From assembly GCA_021780225.1 (NCBI GenBank), contig JAJXZF010000016.1, forward strand, positions 1 to 64,000: a stretch of 64,000 nucleotides of DNA, read 5' to 3'. This document shows, piece by piece, positions 44,102 to 52,426 of this stretch. The notes below the pieces were generated by a model. It was not told the DNA's origin. It worked only from the letters and a program-made list of their open reading frames with translations, and did not search any database. The DNA is from Deltaproteobacteria bacterium. Its GTDB lineage: Bacteria > Desulfobacterota > Binatia > Binatales > Binataceae. The translations under genes were made by a program, and so were the position numbers. The number at the start of each line of letters is the position of its first letter. Position 1 is the stretch's first letter.

Positions 44102-44578
44102 CTACTTCCAGCCGAAGAAATCGGCGGCGTAAATGAACCGGCCGACGCCGCCGGCTTCCGCGGCCATCGCGTCGAGATCCTGATCGCCAATCATGGTCGA
44201 GCCGGCCAGATCGACGCCGTGCGTCGCCGCCAGTTCCGCGATCATACCGCCTTTCGGCTTTCGGCATGCGCAGCGATCGGCGTCGTCGTGCGGGCAGATC
44301 ATCCATCCGGTGAGAATTCCGTCGAGCTGGCGGTCGAGCTCGGCGATCGCGGCTTCAACCTGCGCCAGCGAGAAGCGCCCGCGCTTCACTCCGGCCTGAT
44401 TCGTGACCACGAAAATCAGATGGTCCCGCATCGGCAAAAGCGTCTCGCGCACGTTCGGCAGCAGGCGAATAGCGATATTGCCGTGCGCGTCGATCGGCAG
44501 TTGACGGCTTTCGTCCATCGCCGCGAGCGTACCCGCCAAATCGCAAAACAGAGCGATATTTCCGGCGTCCGGCTCCAT
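44102..44578 (-). CDS. GmhB-like HAD phosphatase with altered DxD motif
   Basis: GmhB removes the C7 phosphate from heptose bisphosphates. This 158-residue protein has the HAD-IIIA layout: nucleophile D13, motif II 'VVTNQAGVKRG', the GmhB-type zinc ligands C95, H97, C103 and C105, and 'GDQDLDAM' as the last acidic motif. However, the general acid/base Asp two residues after D13 is Ala ('CDLAGTL'), encoded by GCG. Hydrolysis should be impaired, so it may act as a phosphotransferase, work slowly or bind a ligand. It begins three bases after the aminotransferase stop, which implies a shared pathway. Confidence 0.82.
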   Translation of the reverse strand: MEPDAGNIALFCDLAGTLAAMDESRQLPIDAHGNIAIRLLPNVRETLLPMRDHLIFVVTNQAGVKRGRFSLAQVEAAIAELDRQLDGILTGWMICPHDDADRCACRKPKGGMIAELAATHGVDLAGSTMIGDQDLDAMAAEAGGVGRFIYAADFFGWK

Positions 44579-44581
44579 CTT

Positions 44582-45991
44582 TCAATCCGCCTCGCGCCAG
44601 TTGAGATGGTCGCGCACGTAAGCAAATACCTCATCGAGAATCGCGACGCCGGCCGCGGCCTGCCGCTCCGTGATCACCAGCGGCGGATTGATCCGGACGC
44701 GCGGGAAATAACTCATCATCAGAAGCCCGCGCTTGAGCGCTTCGGTGAAGATCGTCTCCATCACGCCGCGGCCAAGCGGCTGTTTCGAATCACGGTCGCG
44801 CACGAGATCAAGCCCGATCATCAGGCCGCGGCCGCGCACGTCGCCGAGAAATTCATATTTCTCTTGCAGCGCGAGCAGCCGCTCCAGCATCAGCGCGCCG
44901 ACCCGGCGCGAATTTTCCACCAGATGATCGGTCTGGATCGTCTTGATCGTCTCGGCAAGCGCCGCGGCCGCGAGCGGATTTCCGCCGTAGCTCGAAGACG
45001 ACGCGCTGGGTTTGCTGAACGGCTCGGCCTGCGACAGCCGCTCGCCCATCAGCACGCCCGAAATCGGAAACCCCGAGCCCATCCCTTTGCCAACGGTGAC
45101 GATTTCAGGCTCGACGCCGCTATGCTCCACGCCCCACCATTTTCCGGTGCGGCCAAAGCCGGTGATCATCTCGTCGGCGATCAGAAGCGCGTCGAAGCGT
45201 CGCGCCATCTCCCGCACCGCGGGCATGAAGTCGTCGGGCGGAATCACGTTGCCGGCGGTGCCCTGCATCGGTTCGACGACGATCGCGGCGACCGCGCCGG
45301 CGCTCGAATTGCGCACCTGCTTTTCGCCAAACTCGACGCAATACATGCCGCATTCGGGATGCTTCAATTTGAATGGGCAGCGATAACAATCGGCATAAGG
45401 AATCGAATAACGGCCGCCTTCGAGCGGCCCGTAACCCTGCTTTGATTCGTCGCCAATCAGCCCCATCACGCCGGCGGTCTTGCCGTGAAAACCGCCCCAA
45501 AACGCCACCACCTCGTGCTTCCTGGTGGCCGACCGCGCCAGTCTGAGCGCGGCTTCAACCGCCTCGGCGCCGCCGCTGTAGAGATGTGCGCGCCTGAGGC
45601 CGGCCGGCGCGACTTCGGACAGCAGCCGAAACGCTTCCGCGCGCTCTTTGGTCGCGAACGTGCCGACCATCAGCCGAGCGGCTTGACGCGCGATCGCGCC
45701 GGCGAGTCCCGGATGGCCGTGGCCGAGACTGGCGACCGCCACTCCGGCAAAAAAATCGAGATAAACGTTGCCGTCGGCGTCGGTCAGCGTGGCGCCGGCG
45801 CCGTGGTCGAAAGCAACTCCGGCCAGCAATGAAATTCGCTGGCGTCCCGGCGCGATATGGCTCTGCTCGTCCGCGAAGATCGCACGCGACTTCGGTCCCG
45901 GTATCGCAGTCGTGATTTTCGGCAGATCGGCGGTGGCCGCGCGCCGCGCGGTTACTTGGGCGGTCCTCATCTCCTCATCATCCGAATCCAC
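44582..45991 (-). CDS. Class III PLP-dependent aminotransferase
   Basis: This 469-residue enzyme transfers amino groups to a ketone or aldehyde, typically at a terminal carbon. It has 'YLDFFAGVAVASLGHGHP', the PLP-contacting 'SGGAEAVEAALRLAR', 'ADEMITGFGRTGKWW' with the cofactor-binding Asp, the Schiff-base lysine in 'VGKGMGSGFPISG' and the four-cysteine insert C-YR-C-(8)-C-(3)-C seen in several members of this class. The GTG start is used; an ATG seven codons later follows GAGGAG too closely to be certain. It lies between the ATP-grasp and GmhB-like genes in a minus-strand series. Confidence 0.9.
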   Translation of the reverse strand: MDSDDEEMRTAQVTARRAATADLPKITTAIPGPKSRAIFADEQSHIAPGRQRISLLAGVAFDHGAGATLTDADGNVYLDFFAGVAVASLGHGHPGLAGAIARQAARLMVGTFATKERAEAFRLLSEVAPAGLRRAHLYSGGAEAVEAALRLARSATRKHEVVAFWGGFHGKTAGVMGLIGDESKQGYGPLEGGRYSIPYADCYRCPFKLKHPECGMYCVEFGEKQVRNSSAGAVAAIVVEPMQGTAGNVIPPDDFMPAVREMARRFDALLIADEMITGFGRTGKWWGVEHSGVEPEIVTVGKGMGSGFPISGVLMGERLSQAEPFSKPSASSSSYGGNPLAAAALAETIKTIQTDHLVENSRRVGALMLERLLALQEKYEFLGDVRGRGLMIGLDLVRDRDSKQPLGRGVMETIFTEALKRGLLMMSYFPRVRINPPLVITERQAAAGVAILDEVFAYVRDHLNWREAD

Positions 45992-46153
45992 TGTTCAGAT
46001 TCGCCGGCGCACGATAGGCCGGCGGCTTGATAGGACTGGCGCGACGATTTAGCCAAGTCAAGACAATTGCATCGGACGCATCGGCGCTCTTCAGCGGATT
46101 TGGTCCGATGCAAGTTTAAGAAACCGGATTGGAGTTACAAACGTCTTTAATTA

Positions 46154-46996
46154 TCAGACACTGGCGCCGACGGTCAGACCCTGCTGACGCACCAATCGCA
46201 TCGCGCGGCGGGCGATCGCCTTGGCGGCCTCGGCGCGAACCCGGCTGAAACTCGGCCAATCGTTGAAATCTATAATCGAAAAGTCCGCGCCTTTGACCAC
46301 CGCGTCGCCGCCCCAAACCTCGAGTCCGAGCGCCTCAGCCGCCTCTGTCGCGGCGTGACCCAAGGCGCGCTTGGCGCCGTCGGTAACGTAACCGCCGGCT
46401 TCGGACACCGCGGCGAAGTATTCGCCACCGACCCCGTAAAATTTCACCACGTCGCCGATCGCCTCCTGCTGCACGTAGACCAGCGCCACGTTGCGCCGCG
46501 CGAACCGCAGCAGCGTGGCTTCGAGTTGTTCGAGGCCCTCGACCCGTTGCACGTCGTGCGGACCAAGGGCGTGAAGATCGCCTCGTTTGACGTACATCGG
46601 CGCGCTCAGGTCCAATGCGCGCAACGGTTTCAAATCAAACGGCCGCGCGGTGCGCACAACCGCGCCTTCGGGCGTCGGAACGCCGGCGTGATTCAAGCCG
46701 GCGCCGAGCAGGTCGCGATAGCAGTTGCGAATGGCGAGCGCGGAATTGATCGCCAATGCGCCGCTTTTCTCAGCCGCGGCAAGCCGGCTCAACGCGCGCT
46801 CGCTCTGGCACATCGCAAGCACCAGCGCAGGCTCGGAAAGCCCCTCGGAGATGAAACGCGCGGCGTCGATCGCGATAATCCGCATCCCGGCGGCGCGCAA
46901 TTCGGCCAGCGACGCGTCGATTATCGCCGCGTCGGCTTCGACTTTGCCGGGCGAAAACTCCGGCTCCCGATAGATCCCCACCGCATGAATAGCCAT
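46154..46996 (-). CDS. ATP-grasp family protein of unknown substrate
   Basis: ATP-grasp enzymes join a carboxylate to an amine or thiol, or phosphorylate it, through an acyl-phosphate. The 280 residues include a central substrate/ATP lobe ('APMYVKRGDLHALG', 'LVYVQQEAIGDVVKFYGVG') and the Mg2+-binding C-terminus 'SIIDFNDWPSFSRVRAEAAKAI', where D and N follow the ITPK/RimK-type pattern. I do not recognise a named subfamily. It lies 37 bases downstream of the nucleotidyltransferase gene and may use its product, or form an amide on the aminated moiety. Confidence 0.7.
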   Translation of the reverse strand: MAIHAVGIYREPEFSPGKVEADAAIIDASLAELRAAGMRIIAIDAARFISEGLSEPALVLAMCQSERALSRLAAAEKSGALAINSALAIRNCYRDLLGAGLNHAGVPTPEGAVVRTARPFDLKPLRALDLSAPMYVKRGDLHALGPHDVQRVEGLEQLEATLLRFARRNVALVYVQQEAIGDVVKFYGVGGEYFAAVSEAGGYVTDGAKRALGHAATEAAEALGLEVWGGDAVVKGADFSIIDFNDWPSFSRVRAEAAKAIARRAMRLVRQQGLTVGASV

Positions 46997-47033
46997 TGGT
47001 CGCTACTCCGCCCGCCGCGCCGCGGATGCGCGA

Positions 47034-47765
47034 TCAGAGCGCGTTGCTCCGATCTTTCAGCATCGCCCGCGCCGCGTCCAAATCCTCCGCTTGATCGACG
47101 TCGATCACGTCCGCGACCGGGAACGCCCTGAACTTCATCCCGGACTCGATAAGAAGCGCCAGATAGCGCCTCATCGCGTCGAGACCGCGCTCGCGCGCCG
47201 CCTTCGCGAAGGAAAAAATCCGTGTGTTGAAAAGATAAACGCCGGCCGTTACCCAAGCGGCCCGTGTTTCCCCCAGCGCCTCGATTATTCCATCCGGCGC
47301 GACTTGAGCGAAGAGCGGACGCTCGTCGCCGCGCCATTTCACCACCGCAAGAGCGCCATCGAAGGATGGCGCCGCGCCCGCCTCGGTAAACGATCGCGCA
47401 CTCTCCGCGAAGCGCACGAACTCGTCCGGCCGCATCACCGCATCGACCGTGGTCATCACGAACCATCCGGGCGGAATAACCTCGCCCAACGCCAGCAATG
47501 AGGCCAGCGAGTTGGGCGTATCGCGCACCATCAAGCTCAGGTCCTTCGGCAATTTGATTTGGCGCGCGCGGATTATCGCATCGGTCTCGTGGTTGACGAT
47601 CGCGTGGATCGGTTTCGCGCCAACCGCGGCGAGCATCCGCGCCTGACGCAGCAGCAGCGGCTCGCCGCCGACCTCGACGACCGGCTTGGGCAGTCCGCCG
47701 GCGCCGCTACGCAACCGGTCGCCGCGGCCGGCCGCAATTATCGCTCCGCTGATTCGCGACGCCAT
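47034..47765 (-). CDS. MobA-like / sugar-phosphate nucleotidyltransferase
   Basis: This 243-residue GT-A-fold enzyme should couple a phosphate ester to NTP, giving an NDP- or CDP-activated group. The N-terminus has 'SGAIIAAGRGDRLRSGAGGLPKPVVEVGG', the loop that binds the nucleotide; 'VMTTVDAVM' contains the metal-binding Asp, and 'VIDVDQAEDL' near the C-terminus the second. Its first 28 bases overlap the 3' end of the HAD gene, implying coupling. The base and substrate are unknown. Confidence 0.85.
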   Translation of the reverse strand: MASRISGAIIAAGRGDRLRSGAGGLPKPVVEVGGEPLLLRQARMLAAVGAKPIHAIVNHETDAIIRARQIKLPKDLSLMVRDTPNSLASLLALGEVIPPGWFVMTTVDAVMRPDEFVRFAESARSFTEAGAAPSFDGALAVVKWRGDERPLFAQVAPDGIIEALGETRAAWVTAGVYLFNTRIFSFAKAARERGLDAMRRYLALLIESGMKFRAFPVADVIDVDQAEDLDAARAMLKDRSNAL

Positions 47766-48496
47766 TGCAGATTCTCTAACTCCGCAAGTCCCCGAATCGT
47801 GAAATCGACCTCGGATGCGGGATGCGCGTCATCGCTGGGGTTCGCGCGATCGATCCCCGGCATCCAGATCGTGGTCATGCCGAGCCGCCGCGCCGGCGCG
47901 CAATCTTTGTCGATCGAATCGCCGACCATCGCGACGGATTGCGCGGAGACGCCGATTTTTTCGAGCGCGTAGGCGAAGATTCCCGCGTCGGGCTTGAAAC
48001 TCCCGACCTGCGACGAATCCGCCACGACGGCGAAAAACCGATCGAGTCCGGCTTCAGCCAGAACGCGATCGAGATTGCCATAAAAATTCGACACCACGCC
48101 CATCCGGTAACGCGGCGCAAGCACGGCAAGAATCGCGCGGCTCTCAGCCATTCCGGCTCGGGATTCGGCGACAAATCCAGCCACAATACGCGCCATCGCA
48201 TCGGATAATCTCCCCGTTCGGCGCGCGTTGGCAATTATGTCACGGGTAACTGAATCGCCCTCTTCACCAAGACAGGCGACTTGCGCGTTCACGAGATAAT
48301 CGACGATTTCGGCCAGGCCAAAGCGACGCAGATCCGCACTGGCGCGATAGGCCAGGCGGGTCGCATGGGAGAACCCACGGTCAAGCTGAGCGCGAGAGAG
48401 ATTTAGGCTGGCCGCATGATAATGCGCGAGAAAACGGTCGAGCCAATGGCGCGGGAAATCAAGCGTGCCGCCATAATCGAACAAGATCGCGCACAT
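47738..48496 (-). CDS. HAD-superfamily hydrolase (subfamily IA-like)
   Basis: This 252-residue phosphatase candidate has motif I 'LFDYGGTLDFP' (D-x-G-G-T, nucleophile Asp followed by Gly where many HADs have Asp), motif II 'GVVSNFYGNLD' and motif III/IV 'MVGDSIDKDCAPARRLGM'. An alpha-helical cap lies between residues 20 and 100. It is the first gene of the minus-strand headgroup series and overlaps the nucleotidyltransferase gene by 28 bases. It diverges from the CDP-alcohol phosphotransferase gene, sharing 234 bp that probably hold both promoters. Confidence 0.85.
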   Translation of the reverse strand: MCAILFDYGGTLDFPRHWLDRFLAHYHAASLNLSRAQLDRGFSHATRLAYRASADLRRFGLAEIVDYLVNAQVACLGEEGDSVTRDIIANARRTGRLSDAMARIVAGFVAESRAGMAESRAILAVLAPRYRMGVVSNFYGNLDRVLAEAGLDRFFAVVADSSQVGSFKPDAGIFAYALEKIGVSAQSVAMVGDSIDKDCAPARRLGMTTIWMPGIDRANPSDDAHPASEVDFTIRGLAELENLQWRRESAER

Positions 48497-48730
48497 CGTG
48501 CGTTGAATTTTACCAGCCCGATCGGCGGGTCTCGACGGCCTGCCGCGATAATTTCAACCAGCCGTCATCAACCTTGTGGAGCAAACCGCCCAAAGGCTCG
48601 CGCTTGCGATTGCAATATGCTTCGATTGTTCACCATGGTGATGGGAATCGGGCCGTGCGCGATGACCCAAATGTTTCGATCTGATTACATTGACTCCGCT
48701 GCCTGTTTCGTTTAAAAACCTAGTTTTAAT

Positions 48731-49915
48731 TTGGCTACTTTGATAGAAACAGCGCTCATTAGCGTCCCATCGCGAGCGTCCGACATGATTTTCGGACGCC
48801 CGCTTCTCGAACGACTGCTCTTACTCTGTACGCGCGAAGGCGTCCGCCGTTTCATTATCGAAACGCACGACGCTCCGCCAAGCGAAATTAATCGTGCGCT
48901 TGGTTCGTTCGCCGGCAAGCCGGAAATCACGCTGGTTGAAGATTTCCGTCAGATAATCCCGCGCGGCGACGGGCCTTTAGCCGCAACTCCGGCCATCGCA
49001 TTCTGCGGAAATCTGGTGCTGGCGCGGTCGCAATTGCGCCGCGCGCTCGACGCGTACGCCGAGGCTCCCGGGCAACGGATGCATGTTGACAGCACGGACG
49101 CCGACCGGGGCGGCGCGATCGAACTCGGGCCGATCGCGACTCTGCTGAGCGATCCGGCCAGCGGCGCCCGCTCGATCCTGACCGAACGGGGCTTTCTGCC
49201 TTTCGCGCTTAATGGACGTCCAGAGGATCGGCAGGAAGGGGAATTGCGGCTTGCACGGTCGGTGCGGGCCGAGAGCGTTTCCACCGACGCGCCGCTTGCC
49301 CAAATGATCGATCGGCGGCTGTCATGGCGAATCAGCTACCGGCTCGCGCGGCTGGGCGTAACGCCAAATCTCGTGACGCTCGCGAATACCGCATTGGGCG
49401 TCTTTTGCGCGATTTTGTTCGCTTCGCCGGGATATTGGAGTCATCTGGCCGGCGGAATCCTGTTTCTCGTTTCAATCACGATCGACGGGGTGGACGGCGA
49501 ATTGGCGCGGCTCAGGATGGTCGAATCGGAAGCGGGCGCGCGCCTCGACGTATTTACCGATAATTTGGTGCATGTCGCCATCTTTATTGGACTGCTGGTC
49601 GGATGTTATCGTGTCAGCCATGATCGCGCGTATTTTTGGCTGCTGGGCCTGCTTCTGAGCGGCTTTGGGGTATGCGCGATCGCGGTCAACCGGGCGCTGG
49701 GCTCCGCCGGCGACGAAACCGAACGGTGGATCCGGACGATCGAACAAGCGACGGGACGGGATTTCGCCTACCTGTTGGTGGTTCTGGCGATTTTTGGGAA
49801 ACTGTCGTGGTTCGCATGGGGCGCCGCCTTCGGCGTGTGGATTTTCGCCGGCGCGCTTTGGTTGCTGACGAACCGGCGCGGGCGGAGCCGCGCGAGAGCC
49901 GATACGGCCGGTTAG
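48731..49915 (+). CDS. Nucleotidyltransferase-like domain fused to CDP-alcohol phosphatidyltransferase
   Basis: This 394-residue protein has two parts. The C-terminal half (about 195-375) is a multi-helix CDP-alcohol phosphotransferase whose signature DG(x2)AR(x8)G(x3)D(x3)D is perfect, from 'DGELAR' to 'GARLDVFTD'. The N-terminal 190 residues resemble a degenerate sugar nucleotidyltransferase ('FGRPLLERLLLLCTREGV'), lacking the GxGxR loop. The order matches the IPCT/DIPP-synthase fusion of hyperthermophiles, which condenses CDP-inositol with an alcohol. Here it probably displaces CMP from an activated headgroup at the membrane. The TTG start lacks a ribosome site; an ATG 18 codons in is the alternative. 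Confidence 0.87.
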   Translation: MATLIETALISVPSRASDMIFGRPLLERLLLLCTREGVRRFIIETHDAPPSEINRALGSFAGKPEITLVEDFRQIIPRGDGPLAATPAIAFCGNLVLARSQLRRALDAYAEAPGQRMHVDSTDADRGGAIELGPIATLLSDPASGARSILTERGFLPFALNGRPEDRQEGELRLARSVRAESVSTDAPLAQMIDRRLSWRISYRLARLGVTPNLVTLANTALGVFCAILFASPGYWSHLAGGILFLVSITIDGVDGELARLRMVESEAGARLDVFTDNLVHVAIFIGLLVGCYRVSHDRAYFWLLGLLLSGFGVCAIAVNRALGSAGDETERWIRTIEQATGRDFAYLLVVLAIFGKLSWFAWGAAFGVWIFAGALWLLTNRRGRSRARADTAG

Positions 49916-49937
49916 GAGTTGGAAGTAAGGAGGATTT

Positions 49938-51263
49938 GTGAAGAAACCGCGATTGCTGTTGATACAACCCACCACCATCCATCTCGACGGCACGCCGCAC
50001 AAGACCCGGTGGCGCTTGATCATGGGTCTGATGATTCCGCTGATCGCGGGTTTCACGCCTTCCGATTTCGACGTGACGCTTTGCGACGAACGCCTGGAAG
50101 ATCTCGATTTCAATGGCGGATGGGATCTCGTCGGCATGACGACGACGATCGGCGCGTCGCTGCGCGCCTACCAGCTTGCCGACGAATTCCGCCGCCGCGG
50201 CGTACCCGTCGTGATGGGCGGCTTTCACGCCACGTTGCAGACTGAAGAGGCGCTCAAGCACGCCGACGCGGTGGTGCAGGGCGAGGCCGATCTGGTGTGG
50301 GAGCCGCTGCTGCGCGATTGGCAGGACGGCAAGCTCAAACAGATCTACAAATCCGACAAGCTCCACGATCTGAAAAAGCTGCCGCGGCCGCGCCACGAAC
50401 TGCTCAAGCTGAATCGCTACCTGTTCAAGGCCGTTCCGGTGCAGGCGAGCCGCGGATGCCCCTACCGGTGCTCGTTCTGCGAGATTCCGGTCTTCTACGG
50501 CGGCAGCTATCGTACCCGGCCGATCGAGGACATCGTCGAAGAAATCAAGCAGGTGATCGCGGTCACGGGCTTCCGCCGCTTCCAGTTTATCGACGACCAA
50601 ATCACGGGCAAACACAAGTTCGCGAAGGAACTTTTCAAGGCGCTGGCCCCGCTCAACATCCGTTTTTCGTGTCTCTGGACGGTCAATTCCAACCACGACG
50701 AGGAATTGCTCGAACTGGCCGCGAAAGCCGGCGTATTTCACGTCAACATCGGCGTCGAATCGATCAGCCAGGACAGCCTGCTGTCGATGAACAAGATTCA
50801 GAATCACGCCAAGGATTACAAAAAACTGCTCAAGCGGCTCGAACACCACGGCATCTATTATTCGCTGAATTTCCTGTTCGGCCTCGAAGACGACCATCCG
50901 CGGATCTTCGAGGACACGCTCAAGTTCCTGCACGAGGTCAAGGCGCCCGAGGCGTTTTTCAACACGGTCACGCCGCGCAAGGGCACGCCGATGCGCACGC
51001 AGCTTGAAGCCGAGGACCGCGTGCTGATCCCGGACGCCGACATGTACACGAACAACTTCCGCTGCATGTTCGTGCCCAAAAACCTTTCGCCGCAGCAGGT
51101 CGAAGAGGGCGTTTGGAAATGCACGAAGGAGTTCTACTCCTTCAAGTCGATGTTCAAGCGGCTGCTGATGCCGCCCGGAAAATTCACCTGGCAGGGGCTG
51201 ACCGAGAACATGCTGTTCTGGTACGGCGCCAAGCGCCAGATCGACCCCGTCGACTATTATTGA
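49938..51263 (+). CDS. B12-dependent radical SAM enzyme (class B type)
   Basis: This 441-residue enzyme has an N-terminal cobalamin-binding domain (about 1-140, 'PVVMGGFHATLQTEEAL') and a radical SAM barrel with C174, C178 and C181 in 'SRGCPYRCSFC'. 'NIGVESISQDSLLSMNKI' follows as the SAM-binding strand. Class B relatives methylate unactivated carbons or phosphinate, or rearrange skeletons. The GTG start has AAGGAGG six bases upstream. It follows the CDP-alcohol phosphotransferase by 22 bases and is likely co-transcribed, suggesting it modifies the same lipid or headgroup. Confidence 0.9.
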   Translation: MKKPRLLLIQPTTIHLDGTPHKTRWRLIMGLMIPLIAGFTPSDFDVTLCDERLEDLDFNGGWDLVGMTTTIGASLRAYQLADEFRRRGVPVVMGGFHATLQTEEALKHADAVVQGEADLVWEPLLRDWQDGKLKQIYKSDKLHDLKKLPRPRHELLKLNRYLFKAVPVQASRGCPYRCSFCEIPVFYGGSYRTRPIEDIVEEIKQVIAVTGFRRFQFIDDQITGKHKFAKELFKALAPLNIRFSCLWTVNSNHDEELLELAAKAGVFHVNIGVESISQDSLLSMNKIQNHAKDYKKLLKRLEHHGIYYSLNFLFGLEDDHPRIFEDTLKFLHEVKAPEAFFNTVTPRKGTPMRTQLEAEDRVLIPDADMYTNNFRCMFVPKNLSPQQVEEGVWKCTKEFYSFKSMFKRLLMPPGKFTWQGLTENMLFWYGAKRQIDPVDYY

Positions 51264-51302
51264 TCGGCGCTTCCGTCCGAGCGCAAAACGCCGGCCAGCG
51301 CG

Positions 51303-51971
51303 ATGATCGTCAACTGGAATTTCGAGTTAACGAATCTCGCGTTGGCCGGCGTCGCTTTATGGGCGCTACTGTTCGCGCGCCGACAGGTCGGCGAGATGCG
51401 CGCGAGCAATCGCAAGCTGGCCGAAAGCGCGGCCAGTCAAGAGCGCCAGATGCGCGCGAACGTCCTCCTTGCGCTTGACCAGCGTTGGGAAAGCGAGCCG
51501 TTGATTTCGCAACGGGCTGAGATGCAGCGCGTGATGGACGAGGTCTTCGTACAGATCCGGGCAGGCGCGCCTGACGCCGACATGGCCCAAATACGACGGC
51601 TAAGCGCCGGCGTATTCGTCGAGATGCTGGAACTATGGATGCGGACGGCGCCCGGAGAATATCTGCGCCTGTTTCAGATTTGCGGTTTCTTCGAGACCGT
51701 CGGATACTCGGTCAGAGCCGGCTACATCACGATTGGCGACATTCACCAGCTTTTCGGAGTTTCCATCATCGCCGCCGCCACGGTATTTCGGCCTTTCATT
51801 CAAAAACTTCTGCGCGAAGGCGCAGACCGATCTCTTTACGAGAACTTTCTGTGGCTCGTGTCAGAAGTCGAGAAGCGCGAAGCTACTTGTCTGGCTCCTT
51901 CGGCTTGCGGGGCGGAGGGACCGAATCGTGCGGAAACAGTGGAATTGCGTTCTTCATTGATAAAATTATAG
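51303..51971 (+). CDS. Hypothetical membrane-anchored protein (DUF4760-like)
   Basis: The 222-residue product has one N-terminal transmembrane helix (about 10-26) followed by a coiled-coil-prone segment ('VGEMRASNRKLAESAASQERQ'). A helical domain with 'LRLFQICGFFETVGYSVRAGYI' in the middle follows. The arrangement resembles DUF4760 proteins, for which no activity is known. The last 30 residues are low-complexity and may be non-native to the family. It lies 39 bases after the radical SAM gene and converges with panD. Confidence 0.6.
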   Translation: MIVNWNFELTNLALAGVALWALLFARRQVGEMRASNRKLAESAASQERQMRANVLLALDQRWESEPLISQRAEMQRVMDEVFVQIRAGAPDADMAQIRRLSAGVFVEMLELWMRTAPGEYLRLFQICGFFETVGYSVRAGYITIGDIHQLFGVSIIAAATVFRPFIQKLLREGADRSLYENFLWLVSEVEKREATCLAPSACGAEGPNRAETVELRSSLIKL

Positions 51972-52018
51972 CGACTGGCCGCATTTTTAGCATCAATTCG
52001 GTTCGCTCTTACCGGTGG

Positions 52019-52387
52019 TCAACCAGCCGCGGAGAGCGTCCGTTCGCGGATGCGATTGCGCTCGTCCACATGCACGATTCGCGGGACGTGCCGGCGCGCC
52101 CCCGCCTCGTCCATCGGCGCGAACGCCGCGACGATAATAATGTCGCCGGGTTTGCCGCGCAGCGCCGCCGCGCCGTTGAGCGCGACTTCGCCCGAGCCGG
52201 CCGGCGCGGTAATCGCGTAGGTCTCGAGCCGCTCGCCGTTGCTCACGTTCCAGACGTGAACCATTTCGTTCTCGAGAATATCCGCGGCGCGCAGCAGATT
52301 CGTATCGATCGCGATCGAACCCTCGTAGTCGGGATCGGCGCCGGTCAGGCGGAGACGATGCAGTTTTGCGCGAAGCATGATGCGCAT
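52019..52387 (-). CDS. panD: Aspartate 1-decarboxylase
   Basis: PanD makes beta-alanine from aspartate and matures by self-cleavage to a pyruvoyl enzyme. The 122 residues contain the cleavage site G23-S24 in 'DPDYEGSIAID', 'RAADILENEMVHVWNVSNGERLETY' and 'LNGAAALRGKPGDIIIV'. An in-frame extension of 13 residues exists, but the ATG before 'LRAKLHRL' matches the family start; GAGGGAG lies 11 bases upstream. It is the last gene of the panB-panC-panD run. Confidence 0.95.
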   Translation of the reverse strand: MRIMLRAKLHRLRLTGADPDYEGSIAIDTNLLRAADILENEMVHVWNVSNGERLETYAITAPAGSGEVALNGAAALRGKPGDIIIVAAFAPMDEAGARRHVPRIVHVDERNRIRERTLSAAG

Positions 52388-52426
52388 GGGCCTTAAAACT
52401 CCCTCGTAATCGGAATCAGGCCGCAC

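Noticed and set aside
44582-45991. The class III aminotransferase as the missing ArnB
   Set aside because: ArnB belongs to the DegT/DnrJ/EryC1 family; this is a different fold type and lies 34 kb away in another gene set.
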